A DNA stretch of 64,000 nucleotides from Chloroflexota bacterium (GTDB lineage Bacteria; Chloroflexota; Limnocylindria; Limnocylindrales; CSP1-4), in assembly GCA_021787395.1 (NCBI GenBank), contig JAJYLZ010000001.1:1-64000 (forward strand), written 5' to 3'. Both the position numbers and the translations under genes were made by a program. Positions 41,967 to 50,200 of the stretch are shown here, piece after piece; the stretch's first letter is position 1, and each line of letters opens with the position of its first letter. The notes under the pieces were generated by a model. That model was not told where the DNA came from. It did no database searches and worked only from the letters and a program-made list of their open reading frames with translations.

Positions 41967-42971
41967 GTGACCCTGCTCCTGGTCGTCGTCGTCGCCCTGG
42001 CGGTGGCATTCGACTTCAGCAACGGCTTCCACGACACCGCGAACGCGATCGCGACCTCGGTGGCCACCCGGGCGCTCCGGCCGCAGTACGCGCTGCTGAT
42101 GGCCACGGTGTTCAACTTCCTGGGCGCGTTCGCGGGCACCGCCGTCGCCAAGACCATCGGCGCGGGCCTCGTGGACGAGAAGACGACCACCCAGGTGGTG
42201 GTCGCGGCCGCCCTGGCCGGCGCGATCGCCTGGAACCTGATCACGTGGTACGCGGGCCTGCCCAGCTCGTCGAGCCACGCCCTGATCGGCGGCCTGGTGG
42301 GCGCCACCATGATCGCGGTCGGCACCGGCTCCGTGAAGTGGGCTGGCGTCTGGGACAAGGTGATCGTGCCGCTGGTCTCCTCGCCGATCATCGGCTTCGC
42401 CGGCGCCTTCGTCCTGATGCTCGCGCTGACGTGGATCTTCCGCAACGCCGCGCGCAAGCCGCTGGGCCGTGCCTTCAAGCGGCTCCAGGTCCTGTCGGCC
42501 GGGTACATGGCCTTCGCCCACGGCAGCAACGACGCGCAGAAGACGATGGGCATCGTCACGCTCGCGCTGTTCTCGGCGGGCGTCATCCGCACCACGGACG
42601 TCCCGGACTGGGTCATCGTGCTGGCCGCGACCGCCATGTCGCTCGGGACGGCCATCGGCGGCTGGCGGATCATCCGCACCATGGGGCAGCGCGTCGTGCA
42701 GCTCGAGCCGATCCACGGCTTCGCCGCCGAGACGACCGCGGCGTCGGTCATCCTCGGCGCCGCCCACCTGGGCATGCCGGTGTCCACGACCCACGTGATC
42801 TCGAGCGCGATCATGGGCGTCGGGGCGAGCAAGGGCATGCGCGGCGTCCGGTGGGGCGTCGCCCGCCAGATCCTGGTCGCCTGGGTCCTCACCCTGCCCG
42901 CCGCGGGGGTCATCGGCGCGATCGCCTGGGTGGCCCTCAACGCGATCGCCACGACGCTGGGGCTGTCATGA
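41967..42971 (+). CDS. pit: Low-affinity inorganic phosphate transporter (Pit/PiT family)
   Basis: 334-aa membrane permease. Both inverted PiT signature repeats are visible: DFSNGFHDTANAIATSVATRAL at the N-terminus and AFAHGSNDAQKTMGIVTLAL in the second half, with about ten hydrophobic helices. GTG 41967 gives the family start. The next gene encodes its DUF47 partner. A PHO box upstream is unusual for Pit in organisms where it is constitutive, but fits actinobacterial-type regulation. Confidence 0.95.
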   Translation: MTLLLVVVVALAVAFDFSNGFHDTANAIATSVATRALRPQYALLMATVFNFLGAFAGTAVAKTIGAGLVDEKTTTQVVVAAALAGAIAWNLITWYAGLPSSSSHALIGGLVGATMIAVGTGSVKWAGVWDKVIVPLVSSPIIGFAGAFVLMLALTWIFRNAARKPLGRAFKRLQVLSAGYMAFAHGSNDAQKTMGIVTLALFSAGVIRTTDVPDWVIVLAATAMSLGTAIGGWRIIRTMGQRVVQLEPIHGFAAETTAASVILGAAHLGMPVSTTHVISSAIMGVGASKGMRGVRWGVARQILVAWVLTLPAAGVIGAIAWVALNAIATTLGLS

Positions 42972-43068
42972 GCCGCGCCCACGCGCCCGACTGCCGGGCC
43001 ATCGCGCTCGGAGGCCCCGCCCGCTCACCCGACTCCCCCGCCGCCAGAGCCACCACCGGAGGCACCGC

Positions 43069-43680
43069 ATGGTCCGCCTGATCCCCCGCGACGAGAAGTT
43101 CTACGACCTGTTCGTCGAGGACGGGCAGAACCTGCTGGCCGCGGCCCGCAAGCTCGAGGAGCTGGTCACCTTCTACGACCGCCTGGGCGAGCGCATCGCC
43201 GAGATCCAGGTCCTCGAGAAGCACGGCGACCAGATCGACGCCGAGGTGATGGCCCGCCTCGAGCGCTCGTTCACCACGCCGTTCGACCGCGAGGACATCC
43301 ACGAGCTGGTCAACTTCCTCGACGACGTCGTGGACAACATCCAGGCCGCGGCCGAGACGTTCGAGATCTACGGCATCGAGCGGCCCACCGACGAGACGCG
43401 CGAGATGGCCTCGATCCTGACCGGCCAGGCGTCGCAGCTGCTGGAGGGCCTGCGGAAGCTCGAGAGCGGCAAGGACGTCGCGCCGCACCTGGCCACCGTC
43501 CACGAGCTCGAGCACAAGGCCGACCAGCTGTCCCGGAGCGCCATCGGGCGGCTGTTCAAGAACGGCCTCGACCCGCTCGAGGTGATCAAGTTCCGGGACC
43601 TGTACTCGACGCTCGAGGAGGCAATCGACGCGGCCGAGGACGCCGCCGAGGTGATCGAGCGGATCCTCGCCAAGGCCTGA
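43069..43680 (+). CDS. DUF47 / PhoU-like Pit accessory protein
   Basis: 203-aa all-helical protein of the DUF47 (TIGR00153-like) family, which regulates adjacent Pit transporters. It has KFYDLFVEDGQNLLAAARKLEELV near the N-terminus, EKHGDQIDAEVMARLERSFTTPFDREDIHEL and the PhoU-like C-terminal FRDLYSTLEEAIDAAEDAAEVIERI. ATG 43069 follows CCGGAGG. It lies 97 bp after pit and is very likely in its transcript; the 37-codon frame in the gap (42968-43081) does not look real. Confidence 0.93.
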   Translation: MVRLIPRDEKFYDLFVEDGQNLLAAARKLEELVTFYDRLGERIAEIQVLEKHGDQIDAEVMARLERSFTTPFDREDIHELVNFLDDVVDNIQAAAETFEIYGIERPTDETREMASILTGQASQLLEGLRKLESGKDVAPHLATVHELEHKADQLSRSAIGRLFKNGLDPLEVIKFRDLYSTLEEAIDAAEDAAEVIERILAKA

Positions 43681-43722
43681 GGTCGAGGGCACGGCGGCGC
43701 CGGGCGCACCAGCCAGCCACGG

Positions 43723-44385
43723 CTACCGGCGCCGGGCGATCGTCATCCCGTCGGCGATGCCCAGCAGCACGAACCCGACCCGCTCGTCGGCGGCGATCTG
43801 CCGGTTCACGGCATCGATCGCGCGGCCGCTCTCGTCGTCGGGCCGCGGGTGCACGGCCCGGCCGTGGAACAGCATGTTGTCGAGCGCGATGAGCCCGCCT
43901 CGCCGCACCAGCTGCAGGCAGCGCTCCCAGTACGCCCCGTAGGCGGGCTTGTCGGCGTCGATGAACGCGAGGTCGAACGTGCCGGCCGCTCCCTCCGCCA
44001 GCAGGGCGTCGAGCGTGTCGAGCGCCGGCCCGAGGCGCAGGTCCAACCGGTCCGCGACCCCGGCTTCAGCCCAGTAGCGGCGGGCGGTGGCGGTGTACTC
44101 AGCCGACACGTCGCAGCACACGAGGCGGCCGTCCGGCGGGAGGGCCAGTGCCACCGCCAGCGAGGAGTAGCCGGTGAAGGTGCCGATCTCGAGGCAGCGC
44201 CGGGCGCCGATGGTCTCGGCCAGCAGTGCCAGCAGCGCACCCTGCTCGGGGGCGATCTGCATGCCCGCGTCCGGGTGCGGCGCGGTCTCCTCGCGCAGGC
44301 GGGCGAGGATCGCGGGCTCGCGGTAGCCCACCCGCTCGATGTAGGCGTGGATGTCGTCGGGGCGGCCGGTGGTGGTGGACGTCAT
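43723..44385 (-). CDS. Class I SAM-dependent O-methyltransferase (family 3)
   Basis: 220-aa methyltransferase like catechol/caffeoyl-CoA O-methyltransferases. SAM-binding motif I is CLEIGTFTGYSSLAVALALP. The metal-binding Asp is expected in LAFIDADKPAYGAYWERCLQLVRRGGLIALDNMLF. Length is typical. ATG 44385 follows GGGAGGATCCGCC. The substrate is probably a small catechol-like molecule but is not determined. It stands alone between the DUF47 gene (convergent) and the PhoB-like gene upstream on the same strand. Confidence 0.9.
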   Translation of the reverse strand: MTSTTTGRPDDIHAYIERVGYREPAILARLREETAPHPDAGMQIAPEQGALLALLAETIGARRCLEIGTFTGYSSLAVALALPPDGRLVCCDVSAEYTATARRYWAEAGVADRLDLRLGPALDTLDALLAEGAAGTFDLAFIDADKPAYGAYWERCLQLVRRGGLIALDNMLFHGRAVHPRPDDESGRAIDAVNRQIAADERVGFVLLGIADGMTIARRR

Positions 44386-44435
44386 GGCGCGGATCCTCCC
44401 ACGAACCGGCGCGGCGCGCGGGAGGCCGCGTCCGC

Positions 44436-45149
<714 letters not shown>

Positions 45150-45173
45150 GCGCCCGGCATCGTCGGGTGCCGG

Positions 45174-45202
45174 TGTTAACGCCTGGTTCACGCCGGGTCA
45201 AC
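45174..45202 (-). promoter_or_regulatory. PHO-box array upstream of the phoB-like gene
   Basis: On the minus strand GTTGACC, GTGAACC and GTTAACA follow each other in exact 11-bp register, ending 24 bp before ATG 45149. It lies in the short gap after the gltX stop. Confidence 0.75.
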
Positions 45203-45216
45203 GCTCGGGCGGCGCA

Positions 45217-46707
45217 TCAGGCCGACCGCAGGGCCTCGACGGCGGCGTCGAGTCGGGCGAGCGTCCGCTCTCTGCCCAGCGCGACGAGCACGTCGAACAG
45301 CGGCGGGGTGGCCGCCTGCCCGGTCACCGCCATGCGGATCGCCATGAACAGGTCGCCCGCCTTCCAGCCGCGGGCCTCCACCAGGCGGCGCAGGGGCGGC
45401 TCGAGCTCGTCCGCCTCCCAGGTCACCGCGTCGTGGGCGGCCAGGCGCTCGCCGGCGGCGGCCAGGCCCTCGATCGTCGTGGCCGCGTCCCAGCGCTTCG
45501 GCACCAGGGCGGCGGGGTCGGGCGTGAGCTCGCGCCACAGGAAGCCCGCGACGTCGGTGATCGACGCCAGCGTGGACAGGCGCTCACGGACGATCGGGAG
45601 CAAGGCGGTCAGCTCGCCCTCGGACGGGGCGCGGTCGATCTGCCCGGCCACGGCCGCGGCCTCGGTGAACGGGAGCAGGCGCGCCACGAGGTCCGCGTCG
45701 TCGAGCCGGCGGATCCACTGGCCGTTGAGCCACTCGAGCCGCTCGCGGTCGAAGCGGGCGCCGCCCTTCTGGACCTTGTCGAGCTCGAAGCGCTGGGCGA
45801 TCTCGTCGAGCGTGAGGAGGTCGTCCTCGGTGCCGGGCGACCAGCCCAGGAACGCGAGGTAGTTGACCAGCGCCTCGCGGGTGAACCCCTGGGCGATGTA
45901 GTCGGACACCGCGGTCTGGCTCTTGCGCTTGCTCATCTTGGTGCCGTCGGGGTTGAGGATGAGCGGCACGTGGCCGAAGGTCGGGATGCCGTAGCCGAGC
46001 GCCTCGAACAGCAGGATGTGCTTGGGCGTGTTGCTGACGTGGTCCTCGCCCCGGATGACGTGGCTGATCTGCATCGCCGCGTCGTCCACCACCACCGTGA
46101 AGTGGTACAGCGGCGTGCCGTCGGCCCGGACGATGACGAAGTCGCCGCCCAGGTTGGCCGTGTCGATCTCCACTCGGTCGCGGATGAGGTCGTTCCAGCC
46201 CACCACCCCCGGGCGCACGCGGAAGCGGATCGCGCCGCGGCGGCCCTCCGCCTCGCGCGCCGCGCGCTCGTCGGGCGTCAGGTGCGCGCAGCGACCGCTG
46301 TACGCGGGCGGCAGCTTGGCGGCCTCGCGCGCGCGGCGGTCCGCCTCCAGCTCCTCGGGTGTGCAGTAGCAGCGGTACGCGAGGTCCTTGGCGAGCAGCG
46401 CCTCGGCGGCCTCCGCATACGACCCGAGCCGCTGCATCTGGCGGTACGGGGCGTACGGCCCCGCCTCCTCCAGGCCGGCCACGCCCGGGCCCTCGTCCCA
46501 GGTGATCCCCAGCCAGTGCAGCGCGTCGAGGATGTCCTTCTCGAACGCCGCCGTGCTCCGGGCGACGTCCGTGTCCTCGAGGCGGAGGACGAACGTGCCG
46601 CCCGTGTGCCGGGCGAACAGGTAGTTGAACAGCGCCGTGCGCGCGGTGCCGATGTGGAGGGGGCCGGTCGGGCTGGGCGCGATCCGGACGCGGATGTCGG
46701 AGGGCAT
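45217..46707 (-). CDS. gltX: Glutamyl-tRNA synthetase
   Basis: 496-aa class I synthetase. The HIGH motif is HIGTARTALFNYLFA and the KMSKS motif is GTKMSKRKSQ. The anticodon-binding helical domain fills the last 170 residues. ATG 46707 (MPSDIRVRIAPSPTG) is the family start; the ORF-track extension to 46833 runs into repeat sequence. TACAAT lies 6 nt upstream, so the message is probably leaderless. Whether it is discriminating, or also charges tRNA-Gln, cannot be told. Confidence 0.97.
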   Translation of the reverse strand: MPSDIRVRIAPSPTGPLHIGTARTALFNYLFARHTGGTFVLRLEDTDVARSTAAFEKDILDALHWLGITWDEGPGVAGLEEAGPYAPYRQMQRLGSYAEAAEALLAKDLAYRCYCTPEELEADRRAREAAKLPPAYSGRCAHLTPDERAAREAEGRRGAIRFRVRPGVVGWNDLIRDRVEIDTANLGGDFVIVRADGTPLYHFTVVVDDAAMQISHVIRGEDHVSNTPKHILLFEALGYGIPTFGHVPLILNPDGTKMSKRKSQTAVSDYIAQGFTREALVNYLAFLGWSPGTEDDLLTLDEIAQRFELDKVQKGGARFDRERLEWLNGQWIRRLDDADLVARLLPFTEAAAVAGQIDRAPSEGELTALLPIVRERLSTLASITDVAGFLWRELTPDPAALVPKRWDAATTIEGLAAAGERLAAHDAVTWEADELEPPLRRLVEARGWKAGDLFMAIRMAVTGQAATPPLFDVLVALGRERTLARLDAAVEALRSA

Positions 46708-46713
46708 GCGCCG

Positions 46714-46719
46714 ATTGTA
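46714..46719 (-). promoter_or_regulatory. -10 hexamer for gltX
   Basis: TACAAT on the minus strand, 6 nt before the gltX ATG; leaderless arrangement. No clear -35. Confidence 0.55.
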
Positions 46720-46829
46720 CGGGCCGGGCGCGCGCGGGCCGCGAAGCGAGCGCGGCCTCGGGATTCGTGCGGCAGCGGAGGCCGCGGCGGTCCCTCGTTC
46801 GACGCCCTGGTCTTGCTTCGACTCCCCGC

Positions 46830-46972
46830 CCATTCCCCCGAGGCATCACTTTCGACCTGAGGGCGCCCGGCAGGCAGCCCAGCGAGCCCATTGATGCCTG
46901 ATCGGCATCGGCTGACGTCCCGTTGCCCCCGCTTCGCGCCCTGGGGCCGCAAGTGATGCCTCCCGAGAATGG
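46830..46972. repeat. 143-bp nested palindrome upstream of gltX
   Basis: Outer arms 46830-46866 and 46936-46972 are 37-nt inverted repeats matching at 30 of 37 positions, with the identical core GAGGCATCACTT / AAGTGATGCCTC. A second dyad GATGCC-TGATC-GGCATC (46893-46909) sits at the exact centre (46901). It could be a MITE-like element, a structured RNA or a protein-binding site. No target-site duplication is evident. There is no credible gene in 46720-47335. Confidence 0.78.
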
Positions 46973-47088
46973 CGGCGCGGGCGGGCGGCGGGCGGCGAAG
47001 CGGCTGCGGCGGAGGGGCTCGCGCAGCAGCGGCTGCGGTGGTCCTCGTTCGGTGCCCCCCGGCCCCTGCGGCGACTCGAGTCGCCCCG

Positions 47089-47207
47089 CACCGCCCCCGG
47101 CGGTGCAACGTCGCGAATTGGGCCGCCGCACCGCCACCAGCGGTATGGGGAGAACGGCCACGCACGAGGGGCCGCGAGCCCGCCACGTAGCACCGCCACC
47201 AGCGGTA
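47089..47207. repeat. Three-box dyad cluster (copy B)
   Basis: Boxes CACCGCC-N3-GGCGGTG at 47089-47105 and two identical degenerate copies, CACCGCCACCAGCGGTA, at 47129-47145 and 47191-47207. Spacings are 40 and 62 bp, exactly as in copy A at 6057-6175, although the sequence between boxes is largely unrelated. It lies between the dtxR 3' end and gltX. Confidence 0.8.
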
Positions 47208-47335
47208 TGGCGGAGTCGACGTGCACCGTCTCGGGTAGGAGTCGCTCAGGCTGGACGGTCCGCGCGGGGCAGATCAGCCCGGCGCTGCCGGCGCCGGCGC
47301 CCGCGTTGTCCCCGCGGCACGCCGAGCGCGCCCAT

Positions 47336-48067
47336 TCAGGCCCCGCCGCGCTCCGGCACCCGGTGGAACAGCGCCGGGTCGGCCTCGCCCGGCAGCACGC
47401 GGATCAGCGACGCCGGTCGGAGCCCCAGGGTCGCCCGGCCGCGCGGTCCGTCCAGCGTGAGCGAGTCGAGCGACTCGGAGCGGGCGAGGACCGTCACGTG
47501 CGCGCCCGGTGTCAGCGCCCGCGCCTCGAGGTACGAGAGCAGGCCCGGGTCCTCCTCAGCCTCCTCGGTGATCCGCAGGATCGTCGCCCGGGTGCCCGAC
47601 TCGAGATCCGACAGCGGCACCCCCGCGGGTCGCCTGCGCGCGGTCTCGAGATCGATCGGGTTCCCGTGCGGGCAGGTCTCGGGATGGCCCAGCAGGTCGT
47701 CGAGTCGCGCCTCGACGCGCGGCGACAGGGCGCCCTGCAGGCGCGCCGCCTCCGCATCGCTCTCCGCCCAGGACAGGCCGATGACCGAGGTGAGCAGCCA
47801 CTCGAGCAGGGCGTGGCGGCGGAAGATGGCGTCGGCGGCGGCCCGCCCGGCGGTGGTCAGGACGAGCCCGCGCCCGGTGGCCGGCTCCAGCAGCCCGTCC
47901 GACGCGAGCCGGCGGCACATCTCGGACGCGGCCTGCGTGCTGACGCCGACGTGGCGGCCCAGTTGCGCGCTGGTCGCCGCACGGCCGTCGGAGCCCATGG
48001 CGCGCAGGGCGAGCAGGTACTCCTGGGCCGCGGTGGAGATGTCGGCGGGGTCGTGGCGACGCTGCAT
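47336..48067 (-). CDS. DtxR/MntR family metal-dependent regulator
   Basis: 243-aa repressor. The N-terminal winged HTH (STAAQEYLLALRAMG, then LGRHVGVSTQAASEMCRRL) is followed by the dimerisation/metal domain (FRRHALLEWLLTSVIGLSW, CPHGNPI) and a C-terminal FeoA-like SH3 domain (residues about 150-235). It should sense Fe(II) or Mn(II). TAGACT lies 7 nt before ATG 48067, so leaderless translation is likely; the longer ORF reaching 49411 is a shadow. No metal transporter is adjacent, so targets are unknown. Confidence 0.9.
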   Translation of the reverse strand: MQRRHDPADISTAAQEYLLALRAMGSDGRAATSAQLGRHVGVSTQAASEMCRRLASDGLLEPATGRGLVLTTAGRAAADAIFRRHALLEWLLTSVIGLSWAESDAEAARLQGALSPRVEARLDDLLGHPETCPHGNPIDLETARRRPAGVPLSDLESGTRATILRITEEAEEDPGLLSYLEARALTPGAHVTVLARSESLDSLTLDGPRGRATLGLRPASLIRVLPGEADPALFHRVPERGGA

Positions 48068-48111
48068 GGCCGTGAGTCTACGGTTCGGGGGCGGCGTCGC
48101 GGGAGGGCCCG

Positions 48112-49227
48112 TCAGCCGACGAGCTCGCCCACCGGCACCAGCTCGAACTCCGGGATCGCCTCGGCCGACAGCCGGCCGTGCGGGTCGTAGCCGGGCGGGC
48201 GGTGGTAGCGGCCCAGCTGCCGGACTGCGTGGCCGTCGAGCAGGCCGACCTGCGCCAGCGCCTCGACCGAGGCGGCGTAGGTCCCGCGCTCGTAGCCGTC
48301 GCCGTCCTCCATCTTGAGCGCGAGCCCGCTGGCGCGGGTGCTCGACGTGCCGACGCGCGCGCCCGACAGGATGCCGACGCCGCGCAGCGCCTCCATGCCG
48401 CTCTTGCTGACCACGCGGCCCGGCGCCGCCCTCATGAGCGCGGTGTCCAGCCGCTCCCGGGTCCCGCCGACCAGCTCCGGGTACCGGATCATCGCGTCGC
48501 GCACGGCCAGCAGGTGGGGGGCGAGCGCAGCCCGGCGGTCGGCCTCCGGGAGCGTGTCGGGGGCGGCGAGCATCGCGTAGGCGCGGGCGACATCGCGCAG
48601 CCGGAACGCGTAGGTGAGGACGCCGCAGCCGTCGATCCCCGTGCGCAGCTGGTCCGGGCGGACGTCGTAGGCCGCCGCGACCGTCTCCGCGTAGGCGCGG
48701 TGGGCCGGGTGGTCCGGCTCCCAGTAGCCGTCGGGCTCCCAGCCGCCCAGCTTGGACAGCAGGATGAACACCGAGTGCTGCCCCGAGCACATGTGGCGGA
48801 CCGGGCTGGGGCGCTCCCCGTCGCGCGCGAGCCGGGCCGCGGTGAGCTCGTCGAGCGGCATGCCCTCCGCGCCGCAGGCCAGGAGCGAGGTGCTCACCCC
48901 CACCCGCCGGTACAGCGCTTGGAGCGTCCGGACGTGGATGTCCTCGCCGGAGTGGGAGGACGCCATGATGGCCAGTTCGTCGGGGGCGAGGTCGAACGCC
49001 TTGCGGCCGCCGGCGCGGAGCAGCGCCACGAGGCCGAACGGCTTCACCGTTGACCGCAGGAAGACCACGCGGTCCGGGTCGCCGATGGCCCGCAGCAGCC
49101 GGCCGCTGACGTCCACCTCCACGATGTCGCCCCGGTGGACGGACTCGACCACGCCCGCGCGCGTCTGGCGCACGAGAACGGGCGGGGCGGACCCGCGGGA
49201 CGCCTTGACGGAGGTTCGAGGAGCCAT
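48112..49227 (-). CDS. Asparaginase (Rhizobium etli-type, PF06089-like)
   Basis: 371-aa protein of the thermolabile/Rhizobium asparaginase family, unrelated to type I/II E. coli enzymes. The SxxK pair is in FLRSTVKPFG, the second Ser in ASSHSGE, and conserved Cys residues in CGAEGMP, MCSGQHS and GIDGCGV. In the R. etli enzyme the zinc site uses a Lys in CSGKH; here that position is Gln. ATG 49227 is preceded by TATCCT 8 nt away. Activity on L-asparagine is probable but this change should be kept in mind. Confidence 0.85.
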   Translation of the reverse strand: MAPRTSVKASRGSAPPVLVRQTRAGVVESVHRGDIVEVDVSGRLLRAIGDPDRVVFLRSTVKPFGLVALLRAGGRKAFDLAPDELAIMASSHSGEDIHVRTLQALYRRVGVSTSLLACGAEGMPLDELTAARLARDGERPSPVRHMCSGQHSVFILLSKLGGWEPDGYWEPDHPAHRAYAETVAAAYDVRPDQLRTGIDGCGVLTYAFRLRDVARAYAMLAAPDTLPEADRRAALAPHLLAVRDAMIRYPELVGGTRERLDTALMRAAPGRVVSKSGMEALRGVGILSGARVGTSSTRASGLALKMEDGDGYERGTYAASVEALAQVGLLDGHAVRQLGRYHRPPGYDPHGRLSAEAIPEFELVPVGELVG

Positions 49228-49322
49228 CGGAGGCGAGGATACCGCGGTAGGATTCGCCCGGAGCCGGCGTCCCGCGGCGGCGGCCGCCAACCCGCCCCAA
49301 CCGATCAGCGCGAGGGATCCCC

Positions 49323-49967
49323 GTGACCGACTGGCCCAACCTCCACGTGTCGCAGCACCCCGCGGTCCGCCACAAGCTCGGCATCCTCCGCGACGAGGCC
49401 ACCGAGCCCAAGAAGTTCCGCGAGGTGGTCCGCGAGCTGTCCTGGCTGCTGGGCTACGAGGCGCTCGCCGACGCGCGCACGCGCCCCATCGACGTGCCGA
49501 CCCCCCTCGAGGTCATGGCCGGCGAGGAGCTGGCCGACCGCATCGGCTTCATCCCGATCTTGCGCGCCGGCCTGGGCATGGTGGACGCGTTCCTGGAGCT
49601 GATGCCCACCGCCGAGGTGTGGCACCTGGGCCTGTTCCGCGACGAGCACACGCTGCGCCCGGTGGAGTACTACAACAAGCTCCCCAACACGAGCACGGTG
49701 GACCTGTGCCTCATCCTGGACCCGATGCTCGCCACGGGCGGCTCCGCCACGGCGGCGATCGAGGTCCTCAAGCGCTGGGGCGCGGTCCGGATCAAGCTGG
49801 TCAACCTGATCGCCGCCCCCGAGGGCGTGGAGGCGGTCAGCAGGGCCCACCCGGACGTCGAGATCTACTGCGCCGCGCTCGATCGCCAGCTCAACGAGAA
49901 GGGCTACATCATGCCGGGCCTCGGCGACGCCGGCGACCGCCAGTTCGGGACCGGCAACTCGGGCTGA
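49323..49967 (+). CDS. upp: Uracil phosphoribosyltransferase
   Basis: 214-aa pyrimidine-salvage enzyme making UMP from uracil and PRPP. The PRPP motif is LILDPMLATGGSA, the uracil-site region GYIMPGLGDAGDR is at the C-terminus, and ILRAGLGMVD is conserved. GTG 49323 gives the usual start. It is the last chromosomal gene before the transposon-associated region. A GC-rich stem (GCGAGG...CCTCGC, 49984-50011) just downstream may be its terminator. Confidence 0.96.
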   Translation: MTDWPNLHVSQHPAVRHKLGILRDEATEPKKFREVVRELSWLLGYEALADARTRPIDVPTPLEVMAGEELADRIGFIPILRAGLGMVDAFLELMPTAEVWHLGLFRDEHTLRPVEYYNKLPNTSTVDLCLILDPMLATGGSATAAIEVLKRWGAVRIKLVNLIAAPEGVEAVSRAHPDVEIYCAALDRQLNEKGYIMPGLGDAGDRQFGTGNSG

Positions 49968-50081
49968 CACGAAGGCCCTGGTAGCGAGGGCGAATCAGTT
50001 CGGGGCCTCGCTGATCCATCCGTTCGCGCCGCTCCCATTTCGTCGTTGAGCGCGAGCGGTCGCTCTCGACCTGCAAGGGCT

Positions 50082-50096
50082 TGTCAAGACTTGACA
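50082..50096. promoter_or_regulatory. 15-bp palindrome TGTCAAG-A-CTTGACA
   Basis: Perfect 7-bp arms with a 1-nt centre, 105 bp before the first transposase start. It may be an operator for the element's XRE regulator or a transposase end-binding site. The rest of 49968-50200 shows no gene; GTAGCGA occurs twice (49981 and 50160). Confidence 0.6.
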
Positions 50097-50200
50097 CGCC
50101 TGGCTGCAACCAGCACACGCGCCCATTGCTGGGTTGACGGCTAGGCACTTCGCACCCCCGTAGCGAACTGGCAAGGCGCGCACGGGGTGTGTGACCTCTC

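Noticed and set aside
42968-43081. 37-codon ORF between pit and the DUF47 gene
   Set aside because: No conserved features, low-complexity Ala/Pro/Arg composition, and it overlaps both neighbours.
45150-45191. GTG 45191 as start of the phoB-like gene
   Set aside because: It lies inside the PHO-box repeats and adds residues absent from the family; ATG 45149 begins the conserved receiver.
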